Below, piece after piece: positions 8,662 to 17,088 of a stretch of DNA of 64,000 bases. Numbering within the stretch: the stretch's first letter is position 1; each line of letters opens with the position of its first letter. Under the pieces are notes generated by a model. The model saw only the letters and a program-made list of their open reading frames with translations. It was not told the origin of the DNA and ran no database searches. The DNA is from Micromonospora sp. WMMD980. GTDB taxonomy: Bacteria > Actinomycetota > Actinomycetes > Mycobacteriales > Micromonosporaceae. The position numbers and the translations under genes were made by a program. The stretch spans positions 3,534,001-3,598,000 of the forward strand of contig NZ_JARUBE010000003.1 in assembly GCF_029626035.1 (NCBI RefSeq), written 5' to 3'.

Positions 8662-9963
8662 TCACCGGACGACCGGCCAGACCGCCAGGCCGCCGGCCGG
8701 ACGCAGGCACACCAGCGCCTCGCCCGCGTCCGCGCACTCGTCCCAGGAGCCCGGCAGGACCGCCCGGACCCGCGCCTCGCCGGCCGGCACGTCCAGCGCG
8801 CCGACGAGCGTGCGGTCCCCGGTGAGGCGACGCAGCCCGAGCAGCCCGGCCAGCGTGCCGGACCCGTCGTCGCGGCCGGTGACGCGCCAGCGGCCGAGCC
8901 GGGCGAGCACCCGGCCGGTGGCCGGTTCGAGCGTCCACAGGTCCAGCTCCGGGCCGTCCCCCGCCGTCGCGGCGATCAACCGGTCGCCGACCGGCGCGAA
9001 CCCGAGCCACCCCTCGTCCGTCCAGGCCGAGCGGCCGGTGGCGGGATCGAGGGCCACCGCCCCGCCCACCTGGTCACGTCGGCAGATCACGCCGGCGCAG
9101 TCGGTGAACCAGATGCCGGCACGCGGATCCACCGGCACCGTCCAGAGCCGGTCCAACCGGTCCAGCCCGTACGCGGTGACCGCGCCGGCGCCGTCGTCGA
9201 CCAGCAGCAGGCCGCCGACGACCTGCGCGAACCGGTGGGAGACGCCGTCCGGCACGGACGACACCCGGCCGGCGCGCAGGCGCGCGCCCGAGTCGGCGTC
9301 GTGCACCGCGACCCGGCCGTCCGGCTCGACCAGCACGAGCTGCGTCACGCCCCGGGCCTCCCGCCGGTACGACACCCCCTGCGCGGGCACCGGCAACGAC
9401 CAGCGCACCACGCCGGACGCCGGGTCGACGGACCGCACGCTGCCGGTGCCGCCCGGACGGGGGTTCTCGACCAGCAGCCCGCCGGTCGCGGTCGCGATCG
9501 GGTAACCGGACTGCCGCCAGCGGACCGCCCCGGTCGTCGGATCGAGCAGCGTGACGACCGTGTCACCGACCCCGGTCGGACTGCTCGTCACCAGCAGTCC
9601 GCCGGCCCCGACGGTCAGGCCGAGCACATGGGCGCCGGCGGGCAGCGTGAACCGCCACGCCGGCTCGCCACCGGGCAGCCGGAAGGCGGTGACCTCCCGG
9701 CCGCCCCGCTGGACCGCGCCGGGGCCGTCGGCCACCACCAGCCGACCGGCCAGCGCCACGAAGACGGCACCCTGCGGCGCGGGCACCCGCGCCGGCGCCG
9801 GCTGCCGCGCCGGCCCCGCCGCGCCGGCGAGGGTGAGCAGCACCAGGCAGCCGAGCGCCACCGCGCGGGCGGTCCGGCCGGGCGGCCGCCGGGGCGGCGC
9901 GGGGAGCGGCTCGTCGCCGTCCTCGGCGTGCCGCATCTCCCCCAGGTCGATGACCGGGCTCAC
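8662..9963 (-). CDS. Membrane-anchored PQQ-like beta-propeller protein (A)
   Basis: A 433-residue protein. A short cytoplasmic start, MSPVIDLGEMR, precedes one membrane helix at about residues 31-50 and an outer domain with repeating blades ending in motifs such as LLDPTTGAVRWRQSG, SVDPASGVVRWSLP and ALDPATGRSAWTDEGW. These are the PQQ-like (pyrrolo-quinoline quinone type) propeller repeats. I see no quinoprotein catalytic residues, so a scaffold or binding role is more likely. Its GTG start overlaps the stop of a paralogous gene by 4 nt, and the two have the same architecture and the same VIDLGE start. Confidence 0.82.
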   Translation of the reverse strand: MSPVIDLGEMRHAEDGDEPLPAPPRRPPGRTARAVALGCLVLLTLAGAAGPARQPAPARVPAPQGAVFVALAGRLVVADGPGAVQRGGREVTAFRLPGGEPAWRFTLPAGAHVLGLTVGAGGLLVTSSPTGVGDTVVTLLDPTTGAVRWRQSGYPIATATGGLLVENPRPGGTGSVRSVDPASGVVRWSLPVPAQGVSYRREARGVTQLVLVEPDGRVAVHDADSGARLRAGRVSSVPDGVSHRFAQVVGGLLLVDDGAGAVTAYGLDRLDRLWTVPVDPRAGIWFTDCAGVICRRDQVGGAVALDPATGRSAWTDEGWLGFAPVGDRLIAATAGDGPELDLWTLEPATGRVLARLGRWRVTGRDDGSGTLAGLLGLRRLTGDRTLVGALDVPAGEARVRAVLPGSWDECADAGEALVCLRPAGGLAVWPVVR

Positions 9964-11222
9964 GGCAACCGCCGCAGCGTGAAGTCGCCGCTGCGCGCCC
10001 GGCAGACCAGCAGCGTCGTACCGGCGGTGCAGTCGGTGCCGGTGAGCACGTCACGCACCACCGGTGGGCCGCCCGGCAGGTCCGGCTCGGCGAGGAGCAG
10101 CCGGCCGCCGCCCAACGGCCGGGTCAGGAAGATCCGCCCCGTCATCTCGCTCTGCGGCAGCACCGCCCAGTCGCCGAGGTCGGCGACCAGCCGCCCGTCC
10201 GCCTCCTCGAGCACCGCCAGGTGGTCGCCGGTGGTGCCGCCGGCACCCACCAGCAGGCGGCCGGCGTCGGCCCGGAGCACGCTCTGCCACCGCTCGGCGG
10301 TCCAGCGCAGCGCGCCGGCGCCGGGATCGAGCGCGCGTATTCCGCCGTCCTGCCGGGCGGCGCAGAGCAGCCCCCCGCACTGCTCCAGGTGATCGACCAG
10401 CGGCATCTCGACGGTCCACCGCAACCGGAGCGTGTCCAACTCGTACGCGTTCACGGTCGCGCCGGCGTCCGAGGTCTGGACGGTTTCCAGGAAGAGCCCG
10501 CCGGTGGCCTGCGTCGTGCGCGGGCCGGGCAGTTCCTCCGGGTGCAGGTTCCGAACGGCCAGCCGGGCGCCGGTCACCGCGTCCAGCACCACCGTCCTGC
10601 CGGCGTTCGGCACCAGCAGGATCCTCTCGACCCCGGACGATCCATAGCTGAACTGCACGTCCTGTCCGTCGGGCGCGGGCGCGGTCCAGAGCGTCCGCCC
10701 GTCGGCCACCGCCAACCGGCGGACCGGCTGCGAGCCCGGCCCACCCACCGGGCGCAGCAGCAGCGCGTCGCCGGCCGGGAACGCCAAGCCGGACTGCCGC
10801 CGGCGGAGCGCGCCGGTGCCGGCGTCGAACGCCACCGTCTCCCATCCCTCGCCCTCGCCGGTGCCCACGGCAAGCACCCGCCCGCCCTGTTGCCACAACC
10901 CGACGACGTCGCCCGTGCCGGGCATCCCGGCCCGCCACCGCTCACGACCCTCGTGGTACGCCACGACGTCCCGGCCCGGCCGCTGCGTGGACCGCAGCGC
11001 CACGTACACCCGGTCGCCGGAGAGGAACGCGGCGGCCCCGGTGCCGCCGGGGATGCGGCGCGGCGCGGGTCGGGCCGGCGGCACCGCGGCGGCGAGCGTG
11101 ACGAGCGCCACCGACAGCACCACCGCGCAGCGGAACGGCCGCCCCGCGGCACGCGGCGGCCGGCCCGGCGCCCCGGATGCCGGGGCATCGTCGCGCAGCT
11201 CACCCAGATCGATGACGGTCAC
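9960..11222 (-). CDS. Membrane-anchored PQQ-like beta-propeller protein (B)
   Basis: A 420-residue paralogue of the following gene. It begins MTVIDLGELRDD, has a membrane helix at about residues 30-50, and continues with propeller blades (FDAGTGALRRRQSG, AVADGRTLWTAP, ALDPGAGALRWTAERW). Cys pairs in DHLEQCGGLLCAAR and near the C-terminus (TDCTAGTTLLVCRA) could form disulfides outside the cell. The GTG at 11222 has GGGGGAG about 5 nt upstream; longer frames lack such a site. The gene is first of a two-gene operon (4-nt overlap) and lies head-to-head with a large membrane protein gene, with about 80 nt between the starts. Confidence 0.82.
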   Translation of the reverse strand: MTVIDLGELRDDAPASGAPGRPPRAAGRPFRCAVVLSVALVTLAAAVPPARPAPRRIPGGTGAAAFLSGDRVYVALRSTQRPGRDVVAYHEGRERWRAGMPGTGDVVGLWQQGGRVLAVGTGEGEGWETVAFDAGTGALRRRQSGLAFPAGDALLLRPVGGPGSQPVRRLAVADGRTLWTAPAPDGQDVQFSYGSSGVERILLVPNAGRTVVLDAVTGARLAVRNLHPEELPGPRTTQATGGLFLETVQTSDAGATVNAYELDTLRLRWTVEMPLVDHLEQCGGLLCAARQDGGIRALDPGAGALRWTAERWQSVLRADAGRLLVGAGGTTGDHLAVLEEADGRLVADLGDWAVLPQSEMTGRIFLTRPLGGGRLLLAEPDLPGGPPVVRDVLTGTDCTAGTTLLVCRARSGDFTLRRLP

Positions 11223-11301
11223 GAACTCCCCCTTCCGCGCCGCCGCACCGCCGCCCGGCCGTGACCGGACCGACGCCGGGCCGCCTGTACGATGGCCCGT
11301 C

Positions 11302-13182
11302 GTGGCCGTGCCGGTGGTTGACCCTCCTCTGAACTCCTCGTCCGTCGAGGTGGACGCCGGCGCGGCGGATCCGCCGCGCCGGCCCCGTCGCCGACCGGCC
11401 CGCGCCGACGTGCTGGCCATCGGAGCCTATGCGCTGCTCGGCGTTCTCGTCTGCCTCAACTACTGGGGCGACGTGCAGCACCGGGTGTCCTCGCACCTGC
11501 CCACCGACCACAGTTGGTTCGAGTGGCTGTTCGCGCACGGCGCGTACTCGGTGCGGCACCTGGAGAACCCGCTGTTCACCGCCCGGCAGAACGCGCCGGA
11601 CGGGGTGAACATGATGGCGAACACCTCGCTGCTCGGGGTGACGCTGCCGTTGGCGCCGCTGACCATGCTGCTCGGCCCGCAGGTGATGTACGCGCTCTAC
11701 CTCGGCGCGGCGTTGTCGGCGACCGCCGCCACGTCCTACTGGATGCTCGCGAAGCACCTGGTCCGCTCCCGGGCGGCGGCGTTCGTCGGTGGCGCGTTCC
11801 TGGGCTTCGCGCCGGGCATCGTGCACCACGCCAACGGGCAGCCGAACTTCGTGTCGAACTTCCTGCTCCCGCTGATCGTGGCCCGGGTGCTGCGGCTCGG
11901 CGAGCCGGGCCGCTGGCGGCGCAACGGGCTGGCGCTCGGGCTGCTGGTGGCGTACCAGATCTTCATCAACGAGGAGATGCTGCTGCTCACCGCGTTGGCC
12001 TGTCTGGTCGTGGTGGTGGCCTGGGTGGTGCAGCGACCACGCGCGGCGCGCGAGCGGGCCGGCACGTTCCTGGCCGCGATCGGGCTCGGCGGCGGGGTGG
12101 CGCTGCTGCTCACCGCGTACCCGATCTGGTTCCAGTTCAACGGCCCGCAGTCCTACCGGGGGTTGCAGGGCGGGGTCTTCCACAACTGGGGTGAAGACCT
12201 GATGGCCTTCGTCACCTTCGCCCGGGACACCGTGGCCGGGGACGAGGCGGTCGAGAAGACCATCGGGCTCACCGAGCAGAACACCTGGTTCGGCTGGCCG
12301 CTGGTGCTGGTCGCGCTGGCCGCGCTGGTGCTGCTCGTCCGCCGCTCGGTGCCGGCCCGGATCCTGGCCGTGCTGGTGGTCCTGTTCACCATCGCCTCGA
12401 TCGGGCCGGTGGTGCGCTTCGACGGCGCGGAGACCGACGTGGCCGGGCCGTGGGCCTACGTGCCGGACGACCTGCCGCTGGTCGAGATGATGATGCCCAC
12501 CCGGTTGAGCCTGGTGGTGGTCGGCGCGGTCGGCGTGCTGCTGGCGCTGGCCTGGGACACGCTGGCCCGCACCGGCCGGCCGCCGGTGCCCGCGCCCCGC
12601 GCCGGCGACCACGACGCCGACGCCGACGCGGTCTCCGGCGGTGACAGGTCGGACCGGCGGCGGGCGGTGCGCCTGGTCGGGTACGCCGCGATCGTGGCCG
12701 CCCTGCTGCCGTTGATCCCGCGTCCGCTGCCGGCGCAGCGGATCGACCCGCCGCCGCACTTCGTCACCGCCGGTGGCTGGCGGCCCTACGTGCCGGCCGG
12801 CCGGACGCTGGTGCCGGTGCCGATCCCGAGCAACGTGCACGGCCTGCCGACGCTGCGCTGGAGCGCGCTGACCGGGCAGGAGTTCCCGATCCCGGCCGGC
12901 TACTTCATCGGCCCCAACGCGGCCGGCGAGGGGGTCTTCGGCGCGCCGAACCGGCCGACCAGCACGCTGATCTACGCCACGATGGACGCCGACGAGGTCC
13001 CCGAGATCACCGCGGAGAACCGCCGGCACGCGCTCGACGACCTGCGCTTCTGGCGGGCGTCGGTGGTGGTGCTCGGCGCCGGCCCGCGCGAGGCGGTGCT
13101 GCGCGACCTGATGACCGCACTGCTCGGCCCCCCGCGGCGGATCGACGACGTCTGGCTCTGGGACGTCCGCGACCGCGGGTAA
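11302..13182 (+). CDS. Polytopic membrane protein, paralogue 1 of 3
   Basis: A 626-residue protein with roughly ten or more hydrophobic helices between residues 35 and 475 and a soluble C-terminal domain of about 150 residues. It shares marker motifs with two neighbouring genes: DGVNMMANTSLLG near residue 105, LLTAYPIWFQFNGP, TEQNTWFGWP, GRTLVPVP, PAGYFIGP and the C-terminal VWLWDVRD. The layout resembles GT-C-type glycosyltransferases or other polyprenyl-sugar enzymes, but I do not see a certain catalytic motif. A TACGAT -10-like box lies at 11288-11293, 8 nt before the GTG, suggesting a leaderless message. The TAA stop is supplied by a 54-bp repeat. Confidence 0.75.
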   Translation: MAVPVVDPPLNSSSVEVDAGAADPPRRPRRRPARADVLAIGAYALLGVLVCLNYWGDVQHRVSSHLPTDHSWFEWLFAHGAYSVRHLENPLFTARQNAPDGVNMMANTSLLGVTLPLAPLTMLLGPQVMYALYLGAALSATAATSYWMLAKHLVRSRAAAFVGGAFLGFAPGIVHHANGQPNFVSNFLLPLIVARVLRLGEPGRWRRNGLALGLLVAYQIFINEEMLLLTALACLVVVVAWVVQRPRAARERAGTFLAAIGLGGGVALLLTAYPIWFQFNGPQSYRGLQGGVFHNWGEDLMAFVTFARDTVAGDEAVEKTIGLTEQNTWFGWPLVLVALAALVLLVRRSVPARILAVLVVLFTIASIGPVVRFDGAETDVAGPWAYVPDDLPLVEMMMPTRLSLVVVGAVGVLLALAWDTLARTGRPPVPAPRAGDHDADADAVSGGDRSDRRRAVRLVGYAAIVAALLPLIPRPLPAQRIDPPPHFVTAGGWRPYVPAGRTLVPVPIPSNVHGLPTLRWSALTGQEFPIPAGYFIGPNAAGEGVFGAPNRPTSTLIYATMDADEVPEITAENRRHALDDLRFWRASVVVLGAGPREAVLRDLMTALLGPPRRIDDVWLWDVRDRG

Positions 13183-13262
13183 GGCGGGGCCCCCTGTTAA
13201 CGCCTCCGGTAGAGAAGGCGCCCCCGCTCACCACCACGCGTTAAGAAGGGGCCCCTCCTTAC
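13179..13262. repeat. 54-bp GGGGCCCC element, copy 2 (compound: one full plus one half copy)
   Basis: An inverted full copy at 13179-13232 (GTAAGGCGGGGCCCCCTG… ending degenerate as GCTCACC) is followed by a forward half unit at 13240-13262. The first supplies the TAA stop (13180-13182) of the plus-strand membrane protein. The half unit lies 8 nt from the stop of the convergent minus-strand paralogue. It fills the space between two convergent genes. Confidence 0.8.
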
Positions 13263-13270
13263 CCGAGGGG

Positions 13271-15067
13271 TCAACGGAGCAGGGGGCGGACGTCCCACAG
13301 GTAGCCGCCGGCGACGTCCCGACCGGGGCCGACCAGGGCGTCCACCGTGGCCCGCACCGGGTCGGCCGGTGACGAGTCGGCCTGCACCAGCGCCGCCGCC
13401 CGCCAGTGCCGCAGGTCCGCCACCGCCTGCCGGCGTTCCGCGTCACCGACCGGCGGCACCTGACCGGTCTCGGCGGCCCGGCGCAGCAGCAGCGACGTCG
13501 GCCGGTCCGGCGCGCCCCACCGGGCGGTCGGGTCGCCGGCCGAACGCGGCCCGATGAAGTAGCCGCCCGGCGCGTCGAAGGCCAGCCCGGTGCGCGCCGA
13601 CCAGAACATCGCCGGGCTCTTCGCCGCTCCGGTGACCGGCGGGACCGGCACCAGTGTCCGGCCCGGCGGGACGTACGCCCGCCAGCCGCCGCCGGCCACC
13701 ACGGCGGGCACCGGCGGGACCGGCACGGTGCGGATCGGGGTGGGTACGAGCGGCAGCAGCGCGCCGGCGACCGCGCCGGCCCACGGCGCCCAGGCTCGTA
13801 CGGCGCCGCGCCGGACCCGGTCCACGGCCAACGCTAGCAGCACCCCGGCCACCGGCACGCAGACCAGCGCGAAGCGGGCCGGCACCACCAGGTCGAGCAG
13901 CGGCACGCCGGCGAGCAGCCGGTACGGGCCGGGCAGCCCGGTGTCGTGCCGGTCCACCACCACCGTGGCGCCCAGCGAGAGCGCCGCGAACAGCAGCCCG
14001 CACGCGGCCACCGCGCGCACCAACGGCCGCCGCCACAGCCGCACCACCACGAGCAGCGCCACCAGCGGCAGGAACGGCCCGAAGAACGAGTTCTGCTCGG
14101 TGGGGTTCGGCGAGAGCAGCCCGGCGCGGTGGCCGTCCCCGGCCACGGTCTGCCGGGCCGCGGCGGTGAACGAGGCCAGGTCCAGCCGGTAGCCGTGGGT
14201 GTGGAACGGCATCCCGGTGTAGTGGCCCGGCCCGAAGAACTGGAACCACAGCGGGTACGCCAGCAGCACGCCGGCCACCACCGCGCCGACGCCGAGCCGG
14301 CGCGCCAGCACGGGCGCCAGCCGGCGCGCGGCGGCCCGGTCGGCCAGCGCGTACGCCCCGGCCAGCACGCCGGCGGCCAGCGCCAGGAAGACCAACACCT
14401 CCTCGCCGAGGAAGACCTGGTAGGCGACCGCCAGCCCGAGCAGCACGCCGTCCCGGCGGATCCGGTCGGTGGCCGGCCGGAACACCAGCGCGAGGATCAC
14501 CGGCACCAGGAACTGGGCGGCCATGTGCAGGTGCGCGCCGGCCTGCGCCACCATGCCGGGGGCGAAGCCGCAGCAGAGCCCGCCCACCGCGGCGGCGGCC
14601 CGGGAGCGGACCAGCCGGCGGGCGAGCAGCGCGTACCAGGCGGTGGCGGTGCCGGCGAGGCTGAGCACCACCGCCACCAGGAAGGCCACCTGGGAGCCGA
14701 ACGCCACGGTCACCGGGGTGAGCGGCACGCCCAGCCCCAGCACCGAGGTGTTGGCCATCAGGTTCACCCCGTGCGGCACGTTCAGCGCGGCGCTGTGCAG
14801 CGGGTTCTCGCCACCGGTGACCGCGCGGGCGGCCCGGGCCAGCATCCACTCGAACAGCATCTGGTCACCGGCCTGGTGGAACAGCCGATCCGGGCGGCGC
14901 CACTGGTCGGCGGTGAGCAGCACGGCCGGCGCGAGGTAGCCGGCCACCACGAAGGCGTCGACCGACCGGGGCCACCACCGGCGCCGGGGCGCGGGGGCGG
15001 GGCGGTCCGGGCGGGCGGGCGCGCTCAGGCGGACCGGTCGGTCAGTGTCCGTACGTCCCACACCCAC
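13271..15067 (-). CDS. Polytopic membrane protein, paralogue 2 of 3
   Basis: A 598-residue protein of the same family as its two neighbours. It has many hydrophobic helices from about residue 37 to 440 and a soluble end. Shared motifs are HGVNLMANTSVLG, LLAYPLWFQFFGP, TEQNSFFGP, GRTLVPVP, PGGYFIGPRSAG and YLWDVRPLL. Here the EE pair of the sister protein's INEE is replaced by LGEEVL. The only upstream start gives a 43-nt overlap with the end of paralogue 3; the next candidate start, near 14960, would cut into the first helix. The two minus-strand genes are probably one operon. Function is unknown, and a lipid-linked sugar enzyme is one possibility. Confidence 0.72.
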   Translation of the reverse strand: MGVGRTDTDRPVRLSAPARPDRPAPAPRRRWWPRSVDAFVVAGYLAPAVLLTADQWRRPDRLFHQAGDQMLFEWMLARAARAVTGGENPLHSAALNVPHGVNLMANTSVLGLGVPLTPVTVAFGSQVAFLVAVVLSLAGTATAWYALLARRLVRSRAAAAVGGLCCGFAPGMVAQAGAHLHMAAQFLVPVILALVFRPATDRIRRDGVLLGLAVAYQVFLGEEVLVFLALAAGVLAGAYALADRAAARRLAPVLARRLGVGAVVAGVLLAYPLWFQFFGPGHYTGMPFHTHGYRLDLASFTAAARQTVAGDGHRAGLLSPNPTEQNSFFGPFLPLVALLVVVRLWRRPLVRAVAACGLLFAALSLGATVVVDRHDTGLPGPYRLLAGVPLLDLVVPARFALVCVPVAGVLLALAVDRVRRGAVRAWAPWAGAVAGALLPLVPTPIRTVPVPPVPAVVAGGGWRAYVPPGRTLVPVPPVTGAAKSPAMFWSARTGLAFDAPGGYFIGPRSAGDPTARWGAPDRPTSLLLRRAAETGQVPPVGDAERRQAVADLRHWRAAALVQADSSPADPVRATVDALVGPGRDVAGGYLWDVRPLLR

Positions 15068-16944
15068 ACGTCCAACTCCTGCCGGGCGGGCCCGACCAAC
15101 TGCTCCACGGTGCGGCGCAGCGGCTCGGCGTTCTGCTCGTCCAGCGGCAGCACCACCACCGCCGCGTTCCAGTGCCGCAGCTCGTCGAGGAAGCGGCGGC
15201 GCTGCCGGTCGTCGAGCTTCGGCGTACGCCCGGTCGACGCCACGTCGGCGAGCACCTCGCCGATGCCGCTGCGCCGGCCGCCGAAGCGGCCCGGGTCACC
15301 GGTGACGCCGTTGCGCGGGGCGAGGAAGTAGCCGCCGGGAATCTTGAAGTCGAGGTCGGTGCTGGCCGCCCAGCGCATCGGGTCGGTGTTGCCCATCGCC
15401 GGCACCGGCACGGAGACCAGCGTCTGGTCCGGGCCGACGTACTGTCGCCACCGGTCCGCGGTGATGAACTCCGGCACCGGCGGGCGGCTGGTGACCCGCA
15501 ACGGCATCGGCGCGATCGGCAGCAGCGCGAAGACCAACCCGGCGGCGGTCAGCGTCCGCGCGGTGCGCCGCTCCACGCCGCGCAGCACCCAGGCGCTGCG
15601 CACCGCGAACGCCAGCAGCACCGCGACGGTCACGCTGGTGATCAGGCCGAACCGGGTGGGCACCACGGCGTCCAGCAGCGGCAGCCGCACCAGCAGCTCC
15701 CACGGGCCGGTGGCCAGGTCCCGGTCCCACCAGGAGATCCGCTCGCCGAGGGAGAGCACCGCGAAGAGCAGGCCGGTCGCGGCGAGCGCCCGGACCATCA
15801 CGTCCCGGCGCAGCCAGACGACGATGCCCACGGCCAGCAGCGACAGGCTCCAGCCGAAGAAGGCGTTCTCCTCCGAGTAGTTCGGGGCCAGGTTGACGTT
15901 GGCGCGCTCGTTGCCGCCGAACGTGGGCGAGCCGGGGGCGACGAACGCGGCGATGTCGTTGCCGTAGTCGCGCACCGCGTCGCTGAGCCCGTGGTAGGCC
16001 ATCGGCCCGGCGAACTGCACCCAGAGCGGGTACGCCAGCAGCGCGCCGGCCAGCACCGCGCAGACCGCCAGCCCGGCGCCGAGCGGCCGCCACGCGGCGG
16101 CCCACCGCTCGCGCTGCTGCACCAACACGGCGAGCAGGAACACGCCCAGGGCCAGCGCGGTGAAGAGCAGGATCTCCTCGTTGATGAACGCCTGCACGAC
16201 GACCAGCAGGGCGAGCAGCGCGCCGTCGCGCACCGGCCGGGCCGAGCGGGTCAACACCAGCACCCGCCAGACGATGAACGGCAGCAGGAACTGGCTGATG
16301 ATGTTCGGGTGCCAGTTGGCGTGCGACAGCATGGCCGGCGAGAACCCGCAGAACCAGGCGCCGACCGCGGCGGCCGGCCGGTGCTTGACCAGATGCCGGG
16401 AGAGCACCCGGTACCAGGCCGCGGCGGTGCCGGCCAGGCCCAGCGTGACCAGCGCGACGAAGGAGACCGCCGGTCCGAACAGGAGGGTCACCGGCACCAT
16501 CGGGATGCCGAGGGCCAGGATGGCGGTGTTCGCCATCAGGTTGACCCCGTCGGGGTAGTTGAACTGCTCGGTGAAGAACGGGAACTCGCCGTGCAGCACC
16601 ACCCGCACCGAGTGGGCCAGGAAGAACTGCACCTGGGCCGGGTCGCTGCTGTAGAGCGCGGCCACCCGGCCGGCCGGGTCGGCCCAGATGCCGCTGGTCA
16701 CCCAGACGGCGGCGAGCAGGAAGGCCGCGTACACGACGAGGTCGATGCGCCGGCGGGTCCACCGCCAGCGCCACCGGGGGCGCGCGGCCGGCGCGACGGG
16801 TTCGGTGGTGGCGACCATCGGCTCGCGCGGCTCGACCGGAGGTTCACGGCGGGTGACCGGCGGCGGATCGAGGGTGACGGATCGGGAGCCCGTCGGGGCG
16901 TCGGCGGCCGGCGTCGAGGCGCCGCGGGTCTCGGCAGGCGTCAC
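15025..16944 (-). CDS. Polytopic membrane protein, paralogue 3 of 3
   Basis: A 639-residue protein. A Pro/Thr-rich cytoplasmic start of about 60 residues ends in a basic stretch (RPRWRWRWTRRR), followed by many membrane helices and a soluble C-terminal domain. Marker motifs shared with the other two are DGVNLMANTAILALG, LLAYPLWVQFAGP, SEENAFFGW, DQTLVSVPVP, PGGYFLAPRNG and VWVWDVRTL. A conserved INEEILL motif in a loop could be functionally important, because paralogue 1 also has INEEMLL. The gene is probably first in an operon with paralogue 2. No family name is certain from the sequence alone. Confidence 0.75.
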   Translation of the reverse strand: MTPAETRGASTPAADAPTGSRSVTLDPPPVTRREPPVEPREPMVATTEPVAPAARPRWRWRWTRRRIDLVVYAAFLLAAVWVTSGIWADPAGRVAALYSSDPAQVQFFLAHSVRVVLHGEFPFFTEQFNYPDGVNLMANTAILALGIPMVPVTLLFGPAVSFVALVTLGLAGTAAAWYRVLSRHLVKHRPAAAVGAWFCGFSPAMLSHANWHPNIISQFLLPFIVWRVLVLTRSARPVRDGALLALLVVVQAFINEEILLFTALALGVFLLAVLVQQRERWAAAWRPLGAGLAVCAVLAGALLAYPLWVQFAGPMAYHGLSDAVRDYGNDIAAFVAPGSPTFGGNERANVNLAPNYSEENAFFGWSLSLLAVGIVVWLRRDVMVRALAATGLLFAVLSLGERISWWDRDLATGPWELLVRLPLLDAVVPTRFGLITSVTVAVLLAFAVRSAWVLRGVERRTARTLTAAGLVFALLPIAPMPLRVTSRPPVPEFITADRWRQYVGPDQTLVSVPVPAMGNTDPMRWAASTDLDFKIPGGYFLAPRNGVTGDPGRFGGRRSGIGEVLADVASTGRTPKLDDRQRRRFLDELRHWNAAVVVLPLDEQNAEPLRRTVEQLVGPARQELDVWVWDVRTLTDRSA

Positions 16945-17088
16945 AGTCGGCGGAGTCTACCGGAGCCGGATATCGACCCCCGAATCGCGCGTCACGTTCC
17001 GCGACGAGGGGGAGAACCGGGCGCGTCCGGGCACCGGGTCGTCTCGTACCATGTGGGCTTCCGACCGACGACCGGCGAGGGGATCAGG

